Assembly (NCBI GenBank): GCA_965214125.1
Contig: CBDCBA010000011.1
Span: forward strand, 1-64,000
DNA from: CBDCBA01 sp965214125
GTDB lineage: Bacteria; Planctomycetota; Phycisphaerae; Tepidisphaerales; Tepidisphaeraceae
Reading direction: 5' to 3'
DNA: 64,000 nucleotides
This document shows, piece by piece, positions 8,097 through 17,900 of the stretch. The notes under the pieces were generated by a model. That model was not told where the DNA came from. It ran no database searches and worked only from the letters and a program-made list of their open reading frames with translations. The position numbers and the translations under genes are program-made. Within the stretch, counting starts at the first letter, position 1, and every line of letters starts with the position of its first letter.

Positions 8097-8444
8097 ATGC
8101 CCGTGGAATGGAGCGAGAACACGGTGGTCGCCCACCTCGCCGATGAGCCCGCCTTCAGCGATGAGGTGGAGGAGGTCCACCGCGGGTTGGAGGCCGAGCC
8201 GCAGCATTGTGTGCTGGACCTGTCGGCCGTGAGCTTCCTCAATTCGAGCAACCTTGCGCAGCTTTTGGGGCTTCGCAAGATGGTGGCTCCGTCCGGCTGC
8301 CAGATCGTGCTGGCGAGCGTGCCGGCGGCGGTCTGGGAAACGCTCGAAGTCAGCCGCCTCGATCGGCTGTTCCGCCGCGCCGAGAACGTGCCGCTGGCGC
8401 TGGCCACGCTGCAAATCGAGGAGTCGGAACGCCCGGCGCGGTAG
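8097..8444 (+). CDS. STAS-domain protein (anti-sigma antagonist-like)
   Basis: 115 residues, entirely a STAS domain: VVAHLADEPAFSDEVEEVH, then CVLDLSAVSFLNSSNLAQLL with the serine (NSSN) at the position normally phosphorylated in SpoIIAA-type proteins, and a C-terminal ...VWETLEVSRLDRLFRRAENV helix. Such proteins bind anti-sigma kinases or act inside larger signalling proteins. No kinase or phosphatase partner is adjacent. The ATG at 8097 is supported by the promoter-like TATCGT seven bases upstream. It converges with the M42 peptidase gene, with only nine bases between the stops. Confidence 0.85.
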   Translation: MPVEWSENTVVAHLADEPAFSDEVEEVHRGLEAEPQHCVLDLSAVSFLNSSNLAQLLGLRKMVAPSGCQIVLASVPAAVWETLEVSRLDRLFRRAENVPLALATLQIEESERPAR

Positions 8445-8453
8445 CGGCCGCAG

Positions 8454-9473
8454 TCACGCCTCCAGCCACGCGGCGATCAGGTCGATGGCGCTCTGCAAGT
8501 CATCTTTGTGGACCATTTCCGTGACGGTGTGAATGTTCCGCGTCGGCACCGCGAGCGTGGCCGTCTTCACGCCGCCGCGGCTGCGTTGGATCGCGCCGGC
8601 GTCGGTTCCGCCGCGCGGCAGAACGCTGAACTGGTACTTCACGCCCTTGCTCTTGGCCGCGGCTTCGAGCTCGTCGACGAAGTCGCGGTTGCTGATGCTT
8701 GAGGAGTCGAGAATCTTAATGGCCACGCCGTCGCCTTGCTTGGTCACGCGCTCCTCGTCCGGCACGCCGGGCGTGTCGACGCAGAGCGTGGTGTCGAGCG
8801 CGATCGCCAAGTCCGGCTCGCTCGCGTAGGCGGCGGGGCCGGCGCCGCGCAGGCCCACTTCCTCCTGCACCGTCGCCGCGAGGATCACTTCGTACTTCGG
8901 GTTCTGGGCTTTCTTCATCGCCTCCAGCACGACCCAGGCGGCCACGCGGTTGTCCATGCACTTGCCGGTGATCGTGTCGCCGACCTCCATGCACTCCTGC
9001 CAGAGCGTGACCGGGTCGCCGACGCGCACGAGCTCCTTCACCTTCTCGCCGGGCAGGCCGAGGTCGATGATGAACTCCTGGATCTCGGGAATCTTCTTCT
9101 TGTCCTCCTCCTTGGCGATATGGATGGGCCGCCCACCGGGGTTCATGACGCCCGGCAGATCGCCGCCCTTGGCCATCACCACGACGCGCCGCGCCAGCAG
9201 ATTGCGCGTGTCGAAGCCGCCGACGTTCTGCACGCGGATGAAACCCTTGTCGTCGACGTGGCGGACGTAGAAGCCGATCTCGTCGATGTGGCAGGCGATC
9301 AACACGCGCGGCTTGCCGGCGTTTTTCTTGACGCCGATCAGGCTGCCCATCGCGTCGACGCTGACGTCGTCGAAGGCCTGGTCGAAGTGGGGGCGGAGCA
9401 CGTCGCGAACACGCTCCTCGCGGCCGGGGACGCCGCCGACTTCCGAAAGCTGCTTGAGCAGGGAGAGATCCAT
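8454..9473 (-). CDS. M42 family zinc aminopeptidase / endoglucanase-like
   Basis: 339 residues. Metal-binding and catalytic motifs of the M42 (FrvX/tetrahedral aminopeptidase) family are visible: CHIDEIGFYV (first zinc histidine), CMDNRVAAWV (bridging aspartate), TVQEEVGLRGA (general base and zinc glutamates), ALDTTL (aspartate) and NIHTVTEMVH (last histidine). The family forms large cytoplasmic tetrahedral complexes that trim peptides; some members were annotated as cellulases by mistake. The ATG at 9473 is chosen because a TATCGT hexamer stands six bases upstream and the longer frame adds only unlikely sequence. Confidence 0.92.
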   Translation of the reverse strand: MDLSLLKQLSEVGGVPGREERVRDVLRPHFDQAFDDVSVDAMGSLIGVKKNAGKPRVLIACHIDEIGFYVRHVDDKGFIRVQNVGGFDTRNLLARRVVVMAKGGDLPGVMNPGGRPIHIAKEEDKKKIPEIQEFIIDLGLPGEKVKELVRVGDPVTLWQECMEVGDTITGKCMDNRVAAWVVLEAMKKAQNPKYEVILAATVQEEVGLRGAGPAAYASEPDLAIALDTTLCVDTPGVPDEERVTKQGDGVAIKILDSSSISNRDFVDELEAAAKSKGVKYQFSVLPRGGTDAGAIQRSRGGVKTATLAVPTRNIHTVTEMVHKDDLQSAIDLIAAWLEA

Positions 9474-9479
9474 GGCCGC

Positions 9480-9485
9480 ACGATA
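9480..9485 (-). promoter_or_regulatory. -10-like hexamer six bases before the M42 start
   Basis: On the minus strand TATCGT, six bases, ATG. No clear -35 and no Shine-Dalgarno; fits the leaderless pattern seen across the window. Confidence 0.4.
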
Positions 9486-9592
9486 GCGGGGGAAGCAACT
9501 TTGTCCTTCCATCGGAATGGCGTTTGCTGTTAAGCTAAGGCGTCCCGCCCGTGGCGTTTGCGGGCGCGCCGCCTCGATCACCCGGAGGTTTC

Positions 9593-10669
9593 ATGCCGTT
9601 CAATCTGATCCAGACTCCCCTCGCCCTTGCGGCGGCGGCCACGGTGTTGGCCGTCGGCGGCGCAGCGGCACAGACCCAGCCCGGCGGCCAGGCGGCCAGC
9701 CCGTTCTGGCAAAGCGGCAGCGGCAGCGAGGCGGATGCCACGCAGGAATCGAACGGCTTCCCGACGAGCCTCGTCGAGCGCGTGGCACCCGCCCGCGCCG
9801 GTCTCGCGATCGCCCAGGCTGAGCACGATCGGGCGCAGTCCGCGTACGCCGACCGGCTCGAACAACTCAAGCGGGAGTACGCCGAATCGAGCGAGTACCG
9901 CGACGCCCGGCAGGCGATCCTCGACGCCCGCGCCGCCGTCGACGCGGCGGAGACGGACGTGCTCGCCCCGCTCGAAGACGACGCCGATTATCAGGCCGCC
10001 GCAGCGTTGCAAAACGGGCTTGCCAGCCGCATCGCCTACGAGCACCGGCAGGCCGAGCCCGACCACGCGCGCATCCGCCAGTTGAGCGAGGAGGCGTTGC
10101 AGTACGCGCGGCTCCAATCGGATCGCGAGCAGGACCTTCTCGAAAATGCCCCGGAGTACCAGCGGGCGAACGACGATCTACGCGGGGCGGTCACGGCATT
10201 CCGCACGATGGAGCGGGAGCATCTGGAATCGGTGCGAACCGACGACGAGTTGGCGAATCTGCGCGAGGCGGTGACGAACGCTCGGACCACGCTCGCCGCC
10301 GCCGACGCCTACGCCTCGGCGGCCGAGCAGGCGGCGGGGATCGCGGTCGACTACGCCCGCGAACGCCAACGCCTCGAGTACGGCGGCGGCTACGGATCGC
10401 CCTACTGCGGATACGGCGGCGGCGGCGGGTACGGCGTTCCATACGGGTTCGGCTACAGCCCCTACGGCTACTACGGCGGCGGCGGGTACAATGGCGGCTT
10501 CGTCGGCGGCGGCTTCGGCACGTTCCGGCAGGTCGGCACCGTCAACCGCGTGATCCCGACGCTCACGAACTCCGTGACGAACCAGACGCCCGGCGCCCTC
10601 GGCAATGTCGATGCCGGCGGCGCCCCGGACCCGGACATCGCCGCCGGCCGCGTCCGAACGCGCGACTAG
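9593..10669 (+). CDS. Exported coiled-coil protein with Gly/Tyr-rich C-terminus
   Basis: 358 residues. A good Shine-Dalgarno (GGAGGT) precedes the ATG. A signal peptide (residues 1-25, ending GGAAAQT) is followed by an alpha-helical, Ala/Glu/Arg-rich region (55-260) that appears to be built from repeats of about 45 residues with a recurring pattern of SxEYRDAR...LDAR and DDADYQAA / DDELANL. Residues 262-305 are dominated by Gly and Tyr (GYGGGGGYG-type). The family is not recognised. It is exported and probably sits in the periplasm or outer envelope. A related shorter protein may be encoded at 32659-33204. It is followed by a strong hairpin. Confidence 0.75.
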   Translation: MPFNLIQTPLALAAAATVLAVGGAAAQTQPGGQAASPFWQSGSGSEADATQESNGFPTSLVERVAPARAGLAIAQAEHDRAQSAYADRLEQLKREYAESSEYRDARQAILDARAAVDAAETDVLAPLEDDADYQAAAALQNGLASRIAYEHRQAEPDHARIRQLSEEALQYARLQSDREQDLLENAPEYQRANDDLRGAVTAFRTMEREHLESVRTDDELANLREAVTNARTTLAAADAYASAAEQAAGIAVDYARERQRLEYGGGYGSPYCGYGGGGGYGVPYGFGYSPYGYYGGGGYNGGFVGGGFGTFRQVGTVNRVIPTLTNSVTNQTPGALGNVDAGGAPDPDIAAGRVRTRD

Positions 10670-10725
10670 CGACCGCCGCGACGGCGGGCGCGATTGAACT
10701 TCAAGCGCATCCCGATTACACCGGC

Positions 10726-10757
10726 ACCCGCCGCCCCGCTCCCGCGGGGCGGCGGGT
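10726..10757 (+). terminator. Strong hairpin between the exported protein and astA
   Basis: A 13-base-pair perfect G+C-rich stem (ACCCGCCGCCCCG, loop CTCCCG, complement) followed by TTCTGTT. It is terminator-like but lacks a full T-run; a palindromic repeat is an alternative reading. Confidence 0.55.
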
Positions 10758-10782
10758 TCTGTTGATCGTCGGAAGGATCGCC

Positions 10783-11856
10783 ATGCTACGGATTCGGCCG
10801 GTCGCCGAGCGCGACCTCGACCCGCTCGCCAACCTGGTCGCCCTCACGCGCGGCGGCATCACCACGTTGCCGACGGATCGCGACCAGCTCGCCAAGCGCA
10901 TTCACCAAAGCTGCGGCGCCTTCGCCCACGAGGCCGACCGGCCCGGTGGGGAGCTCTACAGCTTCGTCCTCGAGGACGACCGCCAGCCCGGCCAACTGCT
11001 CGGCACGAGCAGCATTGTCAGCAAGACCGGCGGGTTCGACCCGTTCTACTGCTACGAGGTGCGCGAGGAGCACTACCAGAGCGACGTGCTGAAGGTCGAC
11101 CGGCTCGTCCGCTCGATTCACCTCGTCGAAGACCACAGCGGCCCTGCGGAGGTCGGCGGACTATTCCTCAGGCCCGGCGTGCGCGGGGGCGGGTTCGGGC
11201 GGCTGCTGAGCGTCGCGCGATTTCTCTTTATGGCCGGTCGGCCTAAGGCCTTCGACCCACACGTCGTCGCCGAGATTCGCGGCGTGGTCGACGAGGCGGG
11301 CAACAGCCCGTTCTGGGACGCGATCGGCCGACACTTTTTCGGGGTCTCCTTCGCCGAGGCCGACCAGCTCAGCGTGAAGGAGAAGCAGATCATCGCCGAC
11401 CTGATGCCCGACCACCCGATTTACCTCGACATGCTGCCGCAAACCGCCCGCGCCGTTGTCGGCGTGGAACACGACTTCTCGCGCCCCGCGCGGCGGCTGC
11501 TCGAAAGCGAAGGGTTCGGCTTCCGCGAGCGCGTCGACATCTTCGACGCCGGCCCGACCATCGAGTGCCCGCTGGCCAACATCCGCGCGGTTCGCGCGAG
11601 CCGTGTCGCCGAGGTGGCGGACCTGTGCGACGCAGACGACGACGCGGCCGACGTGCTGGTTTGCAACGACCGCCTCGACTTCTGCGCCTGTCCGGCCAGC
11701 ATCTTCGAGACGGACGCGGGTGTGCAGATCAGCGCGTCCGCCGCCGCCGCTCTGAATGTCAGGCCCGGTCAGAGCGTTCGCTACGTCTCCCTTCGCCCCC
11801 ACCACCCCCACCATCCCCGCTCGTCGCCGGACCTGACGATCCCGATGGAGGCTTGA
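10783..11856 (+). CDS. astA: Arginine N-succinyltransferase
   Basis: 357 residues. Family-typical blocks: MLRIRPVAERDLDPL at the N-terminus, LLGTSSIVSKTGGFDPFYCY, EVGGLFLRPGVRGGGFGRLLS (acetyl/succinyl-CoA binding), FDPHVVAEIRGVVDEAGNSPFWDAIG and CNDRLDFCAC near the C-terminus. It catalyses the first step of the AST pathway, succinyl-CoA plus arginine to N2-succinylarginine. GGAAGG ahead of the ATG supports this start over an in-frame upstream GTG/ATT region. astD and astB follow on the same strand, so three pathway genes are together; astC and astE are not in the window. Confidence 0.9.
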   Translation: MLRIRPVAERDLDPLANLVALTRGGITTLPTDRDQLAKRIHQSCGAFAHEADRPGGELYSFVLEDDRQPGQLLGTSSIVSKTGGFDPFYCYEVREEHYQSDVLKVDRLVRSIHLVEDHSGPAEVGGLFLRPGVRGGGFGRLLSVARFLFMAGRPKAFDPHVVAEIRGVVDEAGNSPFWDAIGRHFFGVSFAEADQLSVKEKQIIADLMPDHPIYLDMLPQTARAVVGVEHDFSRPARRLLESEGFGFRERVDIFDAGPTIECPLANIRAVRASRVAEVADLCDADDDAADVLVCNDRLDFCACPASIFETDAGVQISASAAAALNVRPGQSVRYVSLRPHHPHHPRSSPDLTIPMEA

Positions 11857-11864
11857 CGCGACGA

Positions 11865-11870
11865 TACGCT
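11865..11870 (+). promoter_or_regulatory. -10-like hexamer before astD
   Basis: TACGCT, seven bases before the GTG start of astD. Could also be chance within the 21-base astA-astD gap. Confidence 0.3.
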
Positions 11871-11877
11871 TCCTGAC

Positions 11878-13299
11878 GTGGAACTCCTCTCGAATAATCC
11901 GGCGACGGGCGACGTGGTGTGGCGTGGACCCTCGTCCTCCACATCGGACGTGGCCGATGCCGTCGCAGCCGCCCGCGCGGCCCAGCCGGCGTGGGCAGCG
12001 CGACCGAGCGAGGAGCGCCGCGCGATTCTCACCCGCTTCGCCGAGCTCGCGACGGAGCGCAAGTCGGACCTGGCCGACCTCATTCTCACCGAAGCCGGCC
12101 GCGTGCGGAGCGACGCCAACGCCGAGGCCGGCGCGGTGGCGGGCAAGGTGAAGCTCACGTTCGCCGCCCTCGACGGGCGTCGGGCGGACGAGCGCCACGA
12201 TCTTGGCAACGGCCTTGTCGGCCGGGTGACGCACAAGCCGATCGGCGTCCTGGCGGTGCTCGGGCCGTTCAACTTCCCGATGCACCTCGCCAACGGCCAC
12301 CTCGTGCCGGCCCTGCTGACGGGCAACGCCTGCGTCTTCAAGCCAAGCGAGCTCACGCCCGCGTGCGGCGAACTGCTCGCATCGCTCTTCCACGAAGCCG
12401 GCGTGCCGGAGGACGTGCTGCGCGTCGTCCAGGGCGGTCGGGAGACGGGCGAGGCCCTTGTCGGGGGCGATGTGGACGGCGTGCTGCTCACCGGCAGTGA
12501 CCGCGCTGCCGAGGCTATCTACAAGACGCTGCGCTATGACCAACTGCTAGCGGTCGAGGCCGGCGGAAACAACCCGCTCGTCGTTCACGGGCCCGTCGAC
12601 GTCGAGCAGGCCGTCAAGCTGACGATCGAGTCCGCCTACGTCTCCGCAGGCCAACGATGCACGTGCGCCCGTCGACTAATCGTGACCGATGACGTGCCGA
12701 ACGAGTTTATCGATAAGCTCGTCGCCGCCGTTCGCGAGGTGAGGGTTGATCTGCCGGAGAACGACCCGCTGGTCGGCCCGCTCATTTCGCAGCGTGCCGT
12801 CGATGCCTTGCTCGAGGCGCAGCGTCAGTTGCTTGACGCGGGCGCGACGGCGCTCGTCGCAGGGTCGAGCGCGGCAGACCTGCGACGCGTGGCGTCGCAG
12901 CTACCCGGTGGTGGCGCGTTTGTTTCCCCAGGATTGATGGATACCACAGGTGTCGGTGCGCCCGATGCCGAAGTGTTCGGACCCCTTCTGCAACTCGAAC
13001 GTGTCGACACTTTTGAGGGCGCGATCCACGCGGCGAACGCCACGCGGTACGGCCTTGCGGCCGGCTTAGTTGGCGGCACGCGCGAGGAGTTCGAGCGGTT
13101 CCTACACAAAAGCCGCGCCGGCTGCGTGAACTGGAACCGTCCGCTGACCGGCGCCAGCGGCAAGCTCCCCTTCGGCGGCGTCGGGCGTAGCGGCAACTCC
13201 CGCCCCGCCGGCTCGACGAGCATCGACTACTGCACCTACCCGGTCGCGACGCTCGAAGAAGAAGACTCACCACGGAGGCACGGAGACACGGAGGAGTAA
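11878..13299 (+). CDS. astD: Succinylglutamate-semialdehyde dehydrogenase
   Basis: 473 residues, GTG start. The aldehyde dehydrogenase fold is complete: GVLAVLGPFNFPMHLANGH, the NAD-binding TGSDRAAEAI, VEAGGNNPLVV with the general-base glutamate, SAGQRCTCARRL with the catalytic cysteine, and FGPLLQLERV. The GPFNFPMHLANGHL and EAGGNN signatures favour AstD over other ALDH classes. It oxidises N-succinylglutamate semialdehyde to N-succinylglutamate in arginine catabolism. The last ten residues (SPRRHGDTEE) are not family sequence: they are encoded by the left arm of the palindrome that begins at 13267. Confidence 0.9.
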   Translation: MELLSNNPATGDVVWRGPSSSTSDVADAVAAARAAQPAWAARPSEERRAILTRFAELATERKSDLADLILTEAGRVRSDANAEAGAVAGKVKLTFAALDGRRADERHDLGNGLVGRVTHKPIGVLAVLGPFNFPMHLANGHLVPALLTGNACVFKPSELTPACGELLASLFHEAGVPEDVLRVVQGGRETGEALVGGDVDGVLLTGSDRAAEAIYKTLRYDQLLAVEAGGNNPLVVHGPVDVEQAVKLTIESAYVSAGQRCTCARRLIVTDDVPNEFIDKLVAAVREVRVDLPENDPLVGPLISQRAVDALLEAQRQLLDAGATALVAGSSAADLRRVASQLPGGGAFVSPGLMDTTGVGAPDAEVFGPLLQLERVDTFEGAIHAANATRYGLAAGLVGGTREEFERFLHKSRAGCVNWNRPLTGASGKLPFGGVGRSGNSRPAGSTSIDYCTYPVATLEEEDSPRRHGDTEE

Positions 13300-13360
13300 G
13301 CTGTTGCTTCGGCCTCTGAAGCCAATCTCTCCTCTCCGTGTCTCCGTGCTTCCGTGGTGA
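13267..13360 (+). repeat. Inverted repeat (CACGGAG type) joining astD to astB
   Basis: Arms of about 30 bases (TCACCACGGAGGCACGGAGA... and its near-perfect complement) flank a loop of roughly 35 bases. The left arm encodes the AstD tail and ends just before its TAA stop; the right arm contains the GTG GTG start of astB. A CACGGAGRCACGGAG-type repeat of this kind is, as far as I recall, widespread in planctomycete and related genomes. Confidence 0.8.
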
Positions 13361-14715
13361 ACTACTCCGAATACAACTTCGACGGCCTCGTCGGCCCCAC
13401 GCACAACTACGCCGGGCTCGGCAGCGGGAACCTGGCGTCGATGTCGAGCAAGGCCAGCGTCAGCCACCCGCGGGCGGCGGCGTTGGAGGGCCTCTCGAAG
13501 ATGCGCCTCCTCGCCAACCTCGGCGTGCCGCAGGCGATCCTCCCGCCGCAACGTCGGCCACACCTAGGCTACCTGCGAAGCTGCGGGTACGGCAGTAAAC
13601 CGGCCGAGGTTCTTGAGAATGCCGCAAAGGCCGGCGACGCGGGTCGGCGCGATCTGGCGATTGCCAGCAGCGCCAGCAGCATGTGGGCCGCCAACGCCGC
13701 GACGGTCTCGCCCAGCCCCGACACGGCCAACGGCCGGTGCCACTTCACGATCGCCAACCTCGCCAGCCAGCGCCACCGGGCGCTGGAGTCGTTCGAGCGG
13801 CTGACGATCTTTGAGCACCTGTTCGGCGACGGGCGGTACTTCAAGGTCCACCCGCCACTGCCAAGCACGTTGCCGGACGAGGGGGCGGCGAACCACACGC
13901 GGTTGAGCGGCTTCGATTTTGAACTGGGCTACCACATCTTCACCTACGGGTTCGACGCGACATCCAGCCTAATACAAGGGAAGTTCCAGCCGCGACAATC
14001 GCTTGGTGCTTCGCGGCGGATCGCGGAGCAGCACGGGCATGTTTTCCAGTTTCCGTCGGGTGCCGAGTGCTTCGTGAAGCAGACGCAGGAGGCGATCGAG
14101 GCAGGCGTGTTCCACAACGACGTCATCAGTGTCGGCAACGAGTTCGTGCTGTTGATCCACGAGCATGCGTGGGTCAATCAGCCGACGGCGGCCGATGCCG
14201 TTCACGACGCCATGCACATCGCCGGTGTCGATGAGGTGCGGATGACATTTACAGACAAAGAACTGCCAATAGCGGAAGCGGTTCAGTCTTACCTCTTCAA
14301 CTCGCAGCTCGTCACGCTGCGTGGAATCAAGGGCGAAGACAACTGGGAGTGCAAGATGGTCCTCGTCTACCCCGCCGAGTGCGAGGAGATCCCGTCGGCG
14401 AAGGCGGCGATCGAGCGCATCCTGCGGGAGGACAATCCCGTCCAGCACGCCGTGCGGGCGGACGTCCGCCAGAGCATGCGCAACGGCGGCGGGCCGGCCT
14501 GCTTACGGCTGCGGGTCGTGCTGAGCGACGAGGAGAAGGCTGCTGTCCGCGGGAACGTCTTCTGGACGCCGGCGCTGCACGACACGCTCGTCGATTGGGT
14601 CACGCGGCACTACCGCGAAGCCCTCACGCCCGCCGACTTGGCCGACGTGCGGCTGTACGAAGAGAGCGAGACGGCCCTCGACGAGCTGGCGGAGATTCTG
14701 CAACTGCCGATCTGA
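13354..14715 (+). CDS. astB: N-succinylarginine dihydrolase
   Basis: 453 residues, close to the usual 440-450. YNFDGLVGPTHNYAGL at residues 7-22 is diagnostic of AstB, a pentein-fold enzyme converting N2-succinylarginine to N2-succinylornithine with release of ammonia and CO2. Further family blocks: FFVQ-type HGHVFQFPSGAECFV, VFHNDVISVGNEFVLLIHEHAW with the catalytic histidine region, and NGGGPACLRLRVVL containing the catalytic cysteine. The start is one of two adjacent GTG codons (13354, 13357) inside a palindrome arm; the distance to FDGLVGPTHN is what the family shows, so the palindrome appears to supply a functional start. Confidence 0.92.
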   Translation: MVNYSEYNFDGLVGPTHNYAGLGSGNLASMSSKASVSHPRAAALEGLSKMRLLANLGVPQAILPPQRRPHLGYLRSCGYGSKPAEVLENAAKAGDAGRRDLAIASSASSMWAANAATVSPSPDTANGRCHFTIANLASQRHRALESFERLTIFEHLFGDGRYFKVHPPLPSTLPDEGAANHTRLSGFDFELGYHIFTYGFDATSSLIQGKFQPRQSLGASRRIAEQHGHVFQFPSGAECFVKQTQEAIEAGVFHNDVISVGNEFVLLIHEHAWVNQPTAADAVHDAMHIAGVDEVRMTFTDKELPIAEAVQSYLFNSQLVTLRGIKGEDNWECKMVLVYPAECEEIPSAKAAIERILREDNPVQHAVRADVRQSMRNGGGPACLRLRVVLSDEEKAAVRGNVFWTPALHDTLVDWVTRHYREALTPADLADVRLYEESETALDELAEILQLPI

Positions 14716-14791
14716 CGTAGGGTGGGATTCATCCCACCATCGGCGGCGGGAAGGGTGCGACCACGGATGGTGGGATGAATCCCACCCTACG
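14716..14791 (+). repeat. Palindrome of the GTAGGGTGGGATTCATCCCACC family, copy 1
   Basis: 26-base perfect arms (14716-14741 and 14766-14791) around a 24-base loop, directly after the astB TGA. Each arm is itself a small palindrome (GGTGGGATTCATCCCACC). Further copies at 45955, 46954 and 63041. The rest of the 195-base gap to the helicase gene shows nothing recognisable. Confidence 0.85.
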
Positions 14792-14910
14792 GCGAAAGTC
14801 GCAACAGGGGCTCGACGCTCCTATGGTCAGCGTTCGCCAGCAAAGACGCCCCCCGTCGCCGACCGCGTGCGTCGGCGGCACACGCAACGGAGTCCGGAGA
14901 ACGCCGCCCG

Positions 14911-17900
14911 ATGGATCAGGTCGCCAGCGCCCCACCGCCGTCCGAGTCCCCCGCCGCGCCCGTCCCGGCCGCGACGGCGACCGCCACGCAGTTCACCTGG
15001 CACGACGGCCGCCTCTGGCGCTGGTCCGCCGACGACGCCGGCACCGACCTGCGAGTGGGCTTGCCCGATGGCGAACGCCGTGTGGCCGCGAGCGTCGTCA
15101 CCGGCCGGGCGATGCTTGACGCCGTCACCGACCTTGCCCACGACGCCGCCGACTCCGCCCAATGCCTCGCGACCCTCGCGGAGTTCTCGCGAAACGCAGT
15201 CGCCTTGGAGCAGTTTTACCCGTCGGCCCGGCGCGCAGGTGGGCGGCACGGCGGCGTGGTTGCGTCGTGGCGGCTGCTCGTGGGGGACCCGTCGGACGTG
15301 GAGCGCATCGAGAGCTTTGCCGCCGCAATGCCGGCCGCGTGCTTCTGCGCGGACGAGCCGTTCCACGCGACCGACCGTCTTGAACTTGTCGAAAGCTTCC
15401 TCGACGCCTGCTGCGACACGATTGTGCGGCGAAGCTTGGCGAAGGACGAGTTCTTCGCCGGCGTTCACGAACGCGCGGCGGATCCGGTGGCGGACGTGGA
15501 GGTGCGCTGGGTCTCCGCCCTCGTGGCCGACCCGGATGAGATCGTCGAATCCCCCGAAAAAACGCTCGTTCGCGGTCGCGACAACGAGGTGGCGGAACTG
15601 CTCGACAAGGTGCAGACCTGGACCAGCCGCCTGGGCGACGCTGGCGGCGAGCCGTGGCGGCTGGGCTTCTTGCTCGAAGAACCCGCAAGCGACGACGAGA
15701 ACGGCGTCTGGCCGCTGCGGTGGCAGCTCTTGCCGCCGTTGGAACTTTCGGATCACCACGTGCCGCTACCGGCCGAACAGGTGTGGGAGCAACCCGCCGG
15801 CAGCATCGGCTACGTTGGGCGAAACGCGGTGCGGCTGCGCGAGCGGATGGGGGCCGAGCTCAAGCGGGCGGCCGAGGTGCTGCCACCGCTGAACGATCTT
15901 CTGGGGGAGTGGCCGGGGCGGGGCGGACCGTCGAAGCTGATGCTCGACGGGGGCAACGCCTTCCGCGTCCTGCGCGACCACGCCGAGGCCCTCAGCGACG
16001 CCGGCTTCGACGTGCAACTGCCCGGCTGGGCGAATCAGAAGGAAAACCGGCTGGAAGTGGTGATGGACCTTCAGCCAGCCGCCGGCACCGAGGAGGCGTA
16101 CGCGGCCTCGCAGGGGGCGCTCGGGCTCGACGCGCTCTTGACCTTCAACTGGAAGATCAGCGTCGGCGGGGACCAGATCACGATGGACGAGTTCCGGGCG
16201 CTCGTCGACCGGCAGGTGCCGCTAATCCGGCGCGGCGGGCGGTGGATCGAGGTCGACCCGCAGGCGGCGCTGGCGGCGGCCGAGATGATCGAGCGCCGCC
16301 CGCCGGGCACCATCTCGCTCGGCGAGGCCTTCCGTGCCGGCTTCGGGTTGGGCGAGTTCCGCAGCAGCAACGGCACGTCGCCGGCCATCCGACTTGAAGG
16401 GACCGAGTGGGTCGACAAGCTGCTCGAGCAGGCCCCGGACGACGCGGCCAAGGCGTTGCCGCAGCCCGAGCAGTTCACCGGTGAACTGCGGCCTTACCAG
16501 TTGCGTGGCTTACAGTGGATGGCCTTCCTCGACCGCGTGGGCCTCGGCGGCGTGCTGGCGGACGACATGGGCCTGGGCAAGACGATCCAGCTCATCGCCC
16601 TACTGCTCCACGAGCGCGAGCGCGCCAACGCCGCGAACGAAGCGAATGGCGATCAGGCCGTGCAGACGAAGCCGACGCTGCTGTTCGTCCCCACGAGCGT
16701 GCTGGGCAACTGGGCCCGCGAACTGCGTCGTTTCGCTCCGCTCTTGAAGGTCTTGCCCCACCACGGGCCGGGCCGCTCGCGCGGCGAACGCTTTGCCGAA
16801 GATGCCTCAAAGGCGGACGTGGTCGTCACGAGCTACGCCCTGTCGCATCGCGACCAGGAAGACTTGCGTCGCGTCCGCTGGGGCCGCGTGGCGCTGGACG
16901 AGGCGCAAAAGATCAAGAACCCGCAGGCGGCCAGCAGCATCGCGGTCCGCTCCATCGCCGCTGGCCGCAAGATCGCTCTCACGGGCACGCCCGTCGAGAA
17001 CCACCTCGGCGAGCTGTGGAGCATTATGGACCTGCTCAACCCCGGCCTGCTCGGCACGCAGGGGGAGTTCCGCGAGCGCTTCGCGATCCCGATCGAAAAG
17101 CACGGCGACCGCGCCCGCGGGCGGCGCTTGCGCGAGATGATCCGCCCGTTCGTGCTGCGGCGCACGAAAGACGAGCCAGAGGTCGCGGCCGATTTGCCGG
17201 CAAAGATGGAGATGAGCGTCTTCTGCGGCCTGACCGCTGAACAGGCGGCGATCTACGAGCGCATTACCAGCGATATGCTCGGCCGCATCGATACGGCCAC
17301 CGGCATCCGCCGGCGCGGGCTGATCCTGAGCGTGCTGACGAAGCTCAAGCAGGTCTGCGACCACCCGGCGCTGCTGGCCGAAGAAAATGTCGACAAGAAG
17401 AATCCCGATCAGGCCCAGGTGTCGATCAACCGCAGCGGCAAGGCCCAGCGGTTGGCGGAGATGCTCGAAGAGGTGATCGAGGAAGGGCAAAAGGCCCTGA
17501 TTTTCACGCAGTATCGCAAGATGGGCGATCTGCTCGTGCCGATGCTGGAGAAGGCGCTCAAGCGGCCGGTGCTGTTCCTGCACGGCGGCACGCCGCAGCA
17601 GAAGCGCGACGATATGGTGCAGGATTTCCAGAACATTTCCACGAAGGACGGCGGAGCGCCGATCTTCCTCCTGAGCCTTCGCGCCGGCGGACTGGGCCTG
17701 AACCTGACGGCGGCCAGCCACGTCTTTCACTTCGATCGCTGGTGGAACCCGGCCGTCGAGAACCAGGCAACCGACCGCGCCCACCGCATCGGCCAGACGC
17801 GCCGCGTGCAGGTCCACAAGTTTGTCACGCTCGGCACCGTCGAGGAGCGCATCGACAAGATGCTGGCGGAAAAGAGCGCCCTCGCCCAGAACATCGTCGG

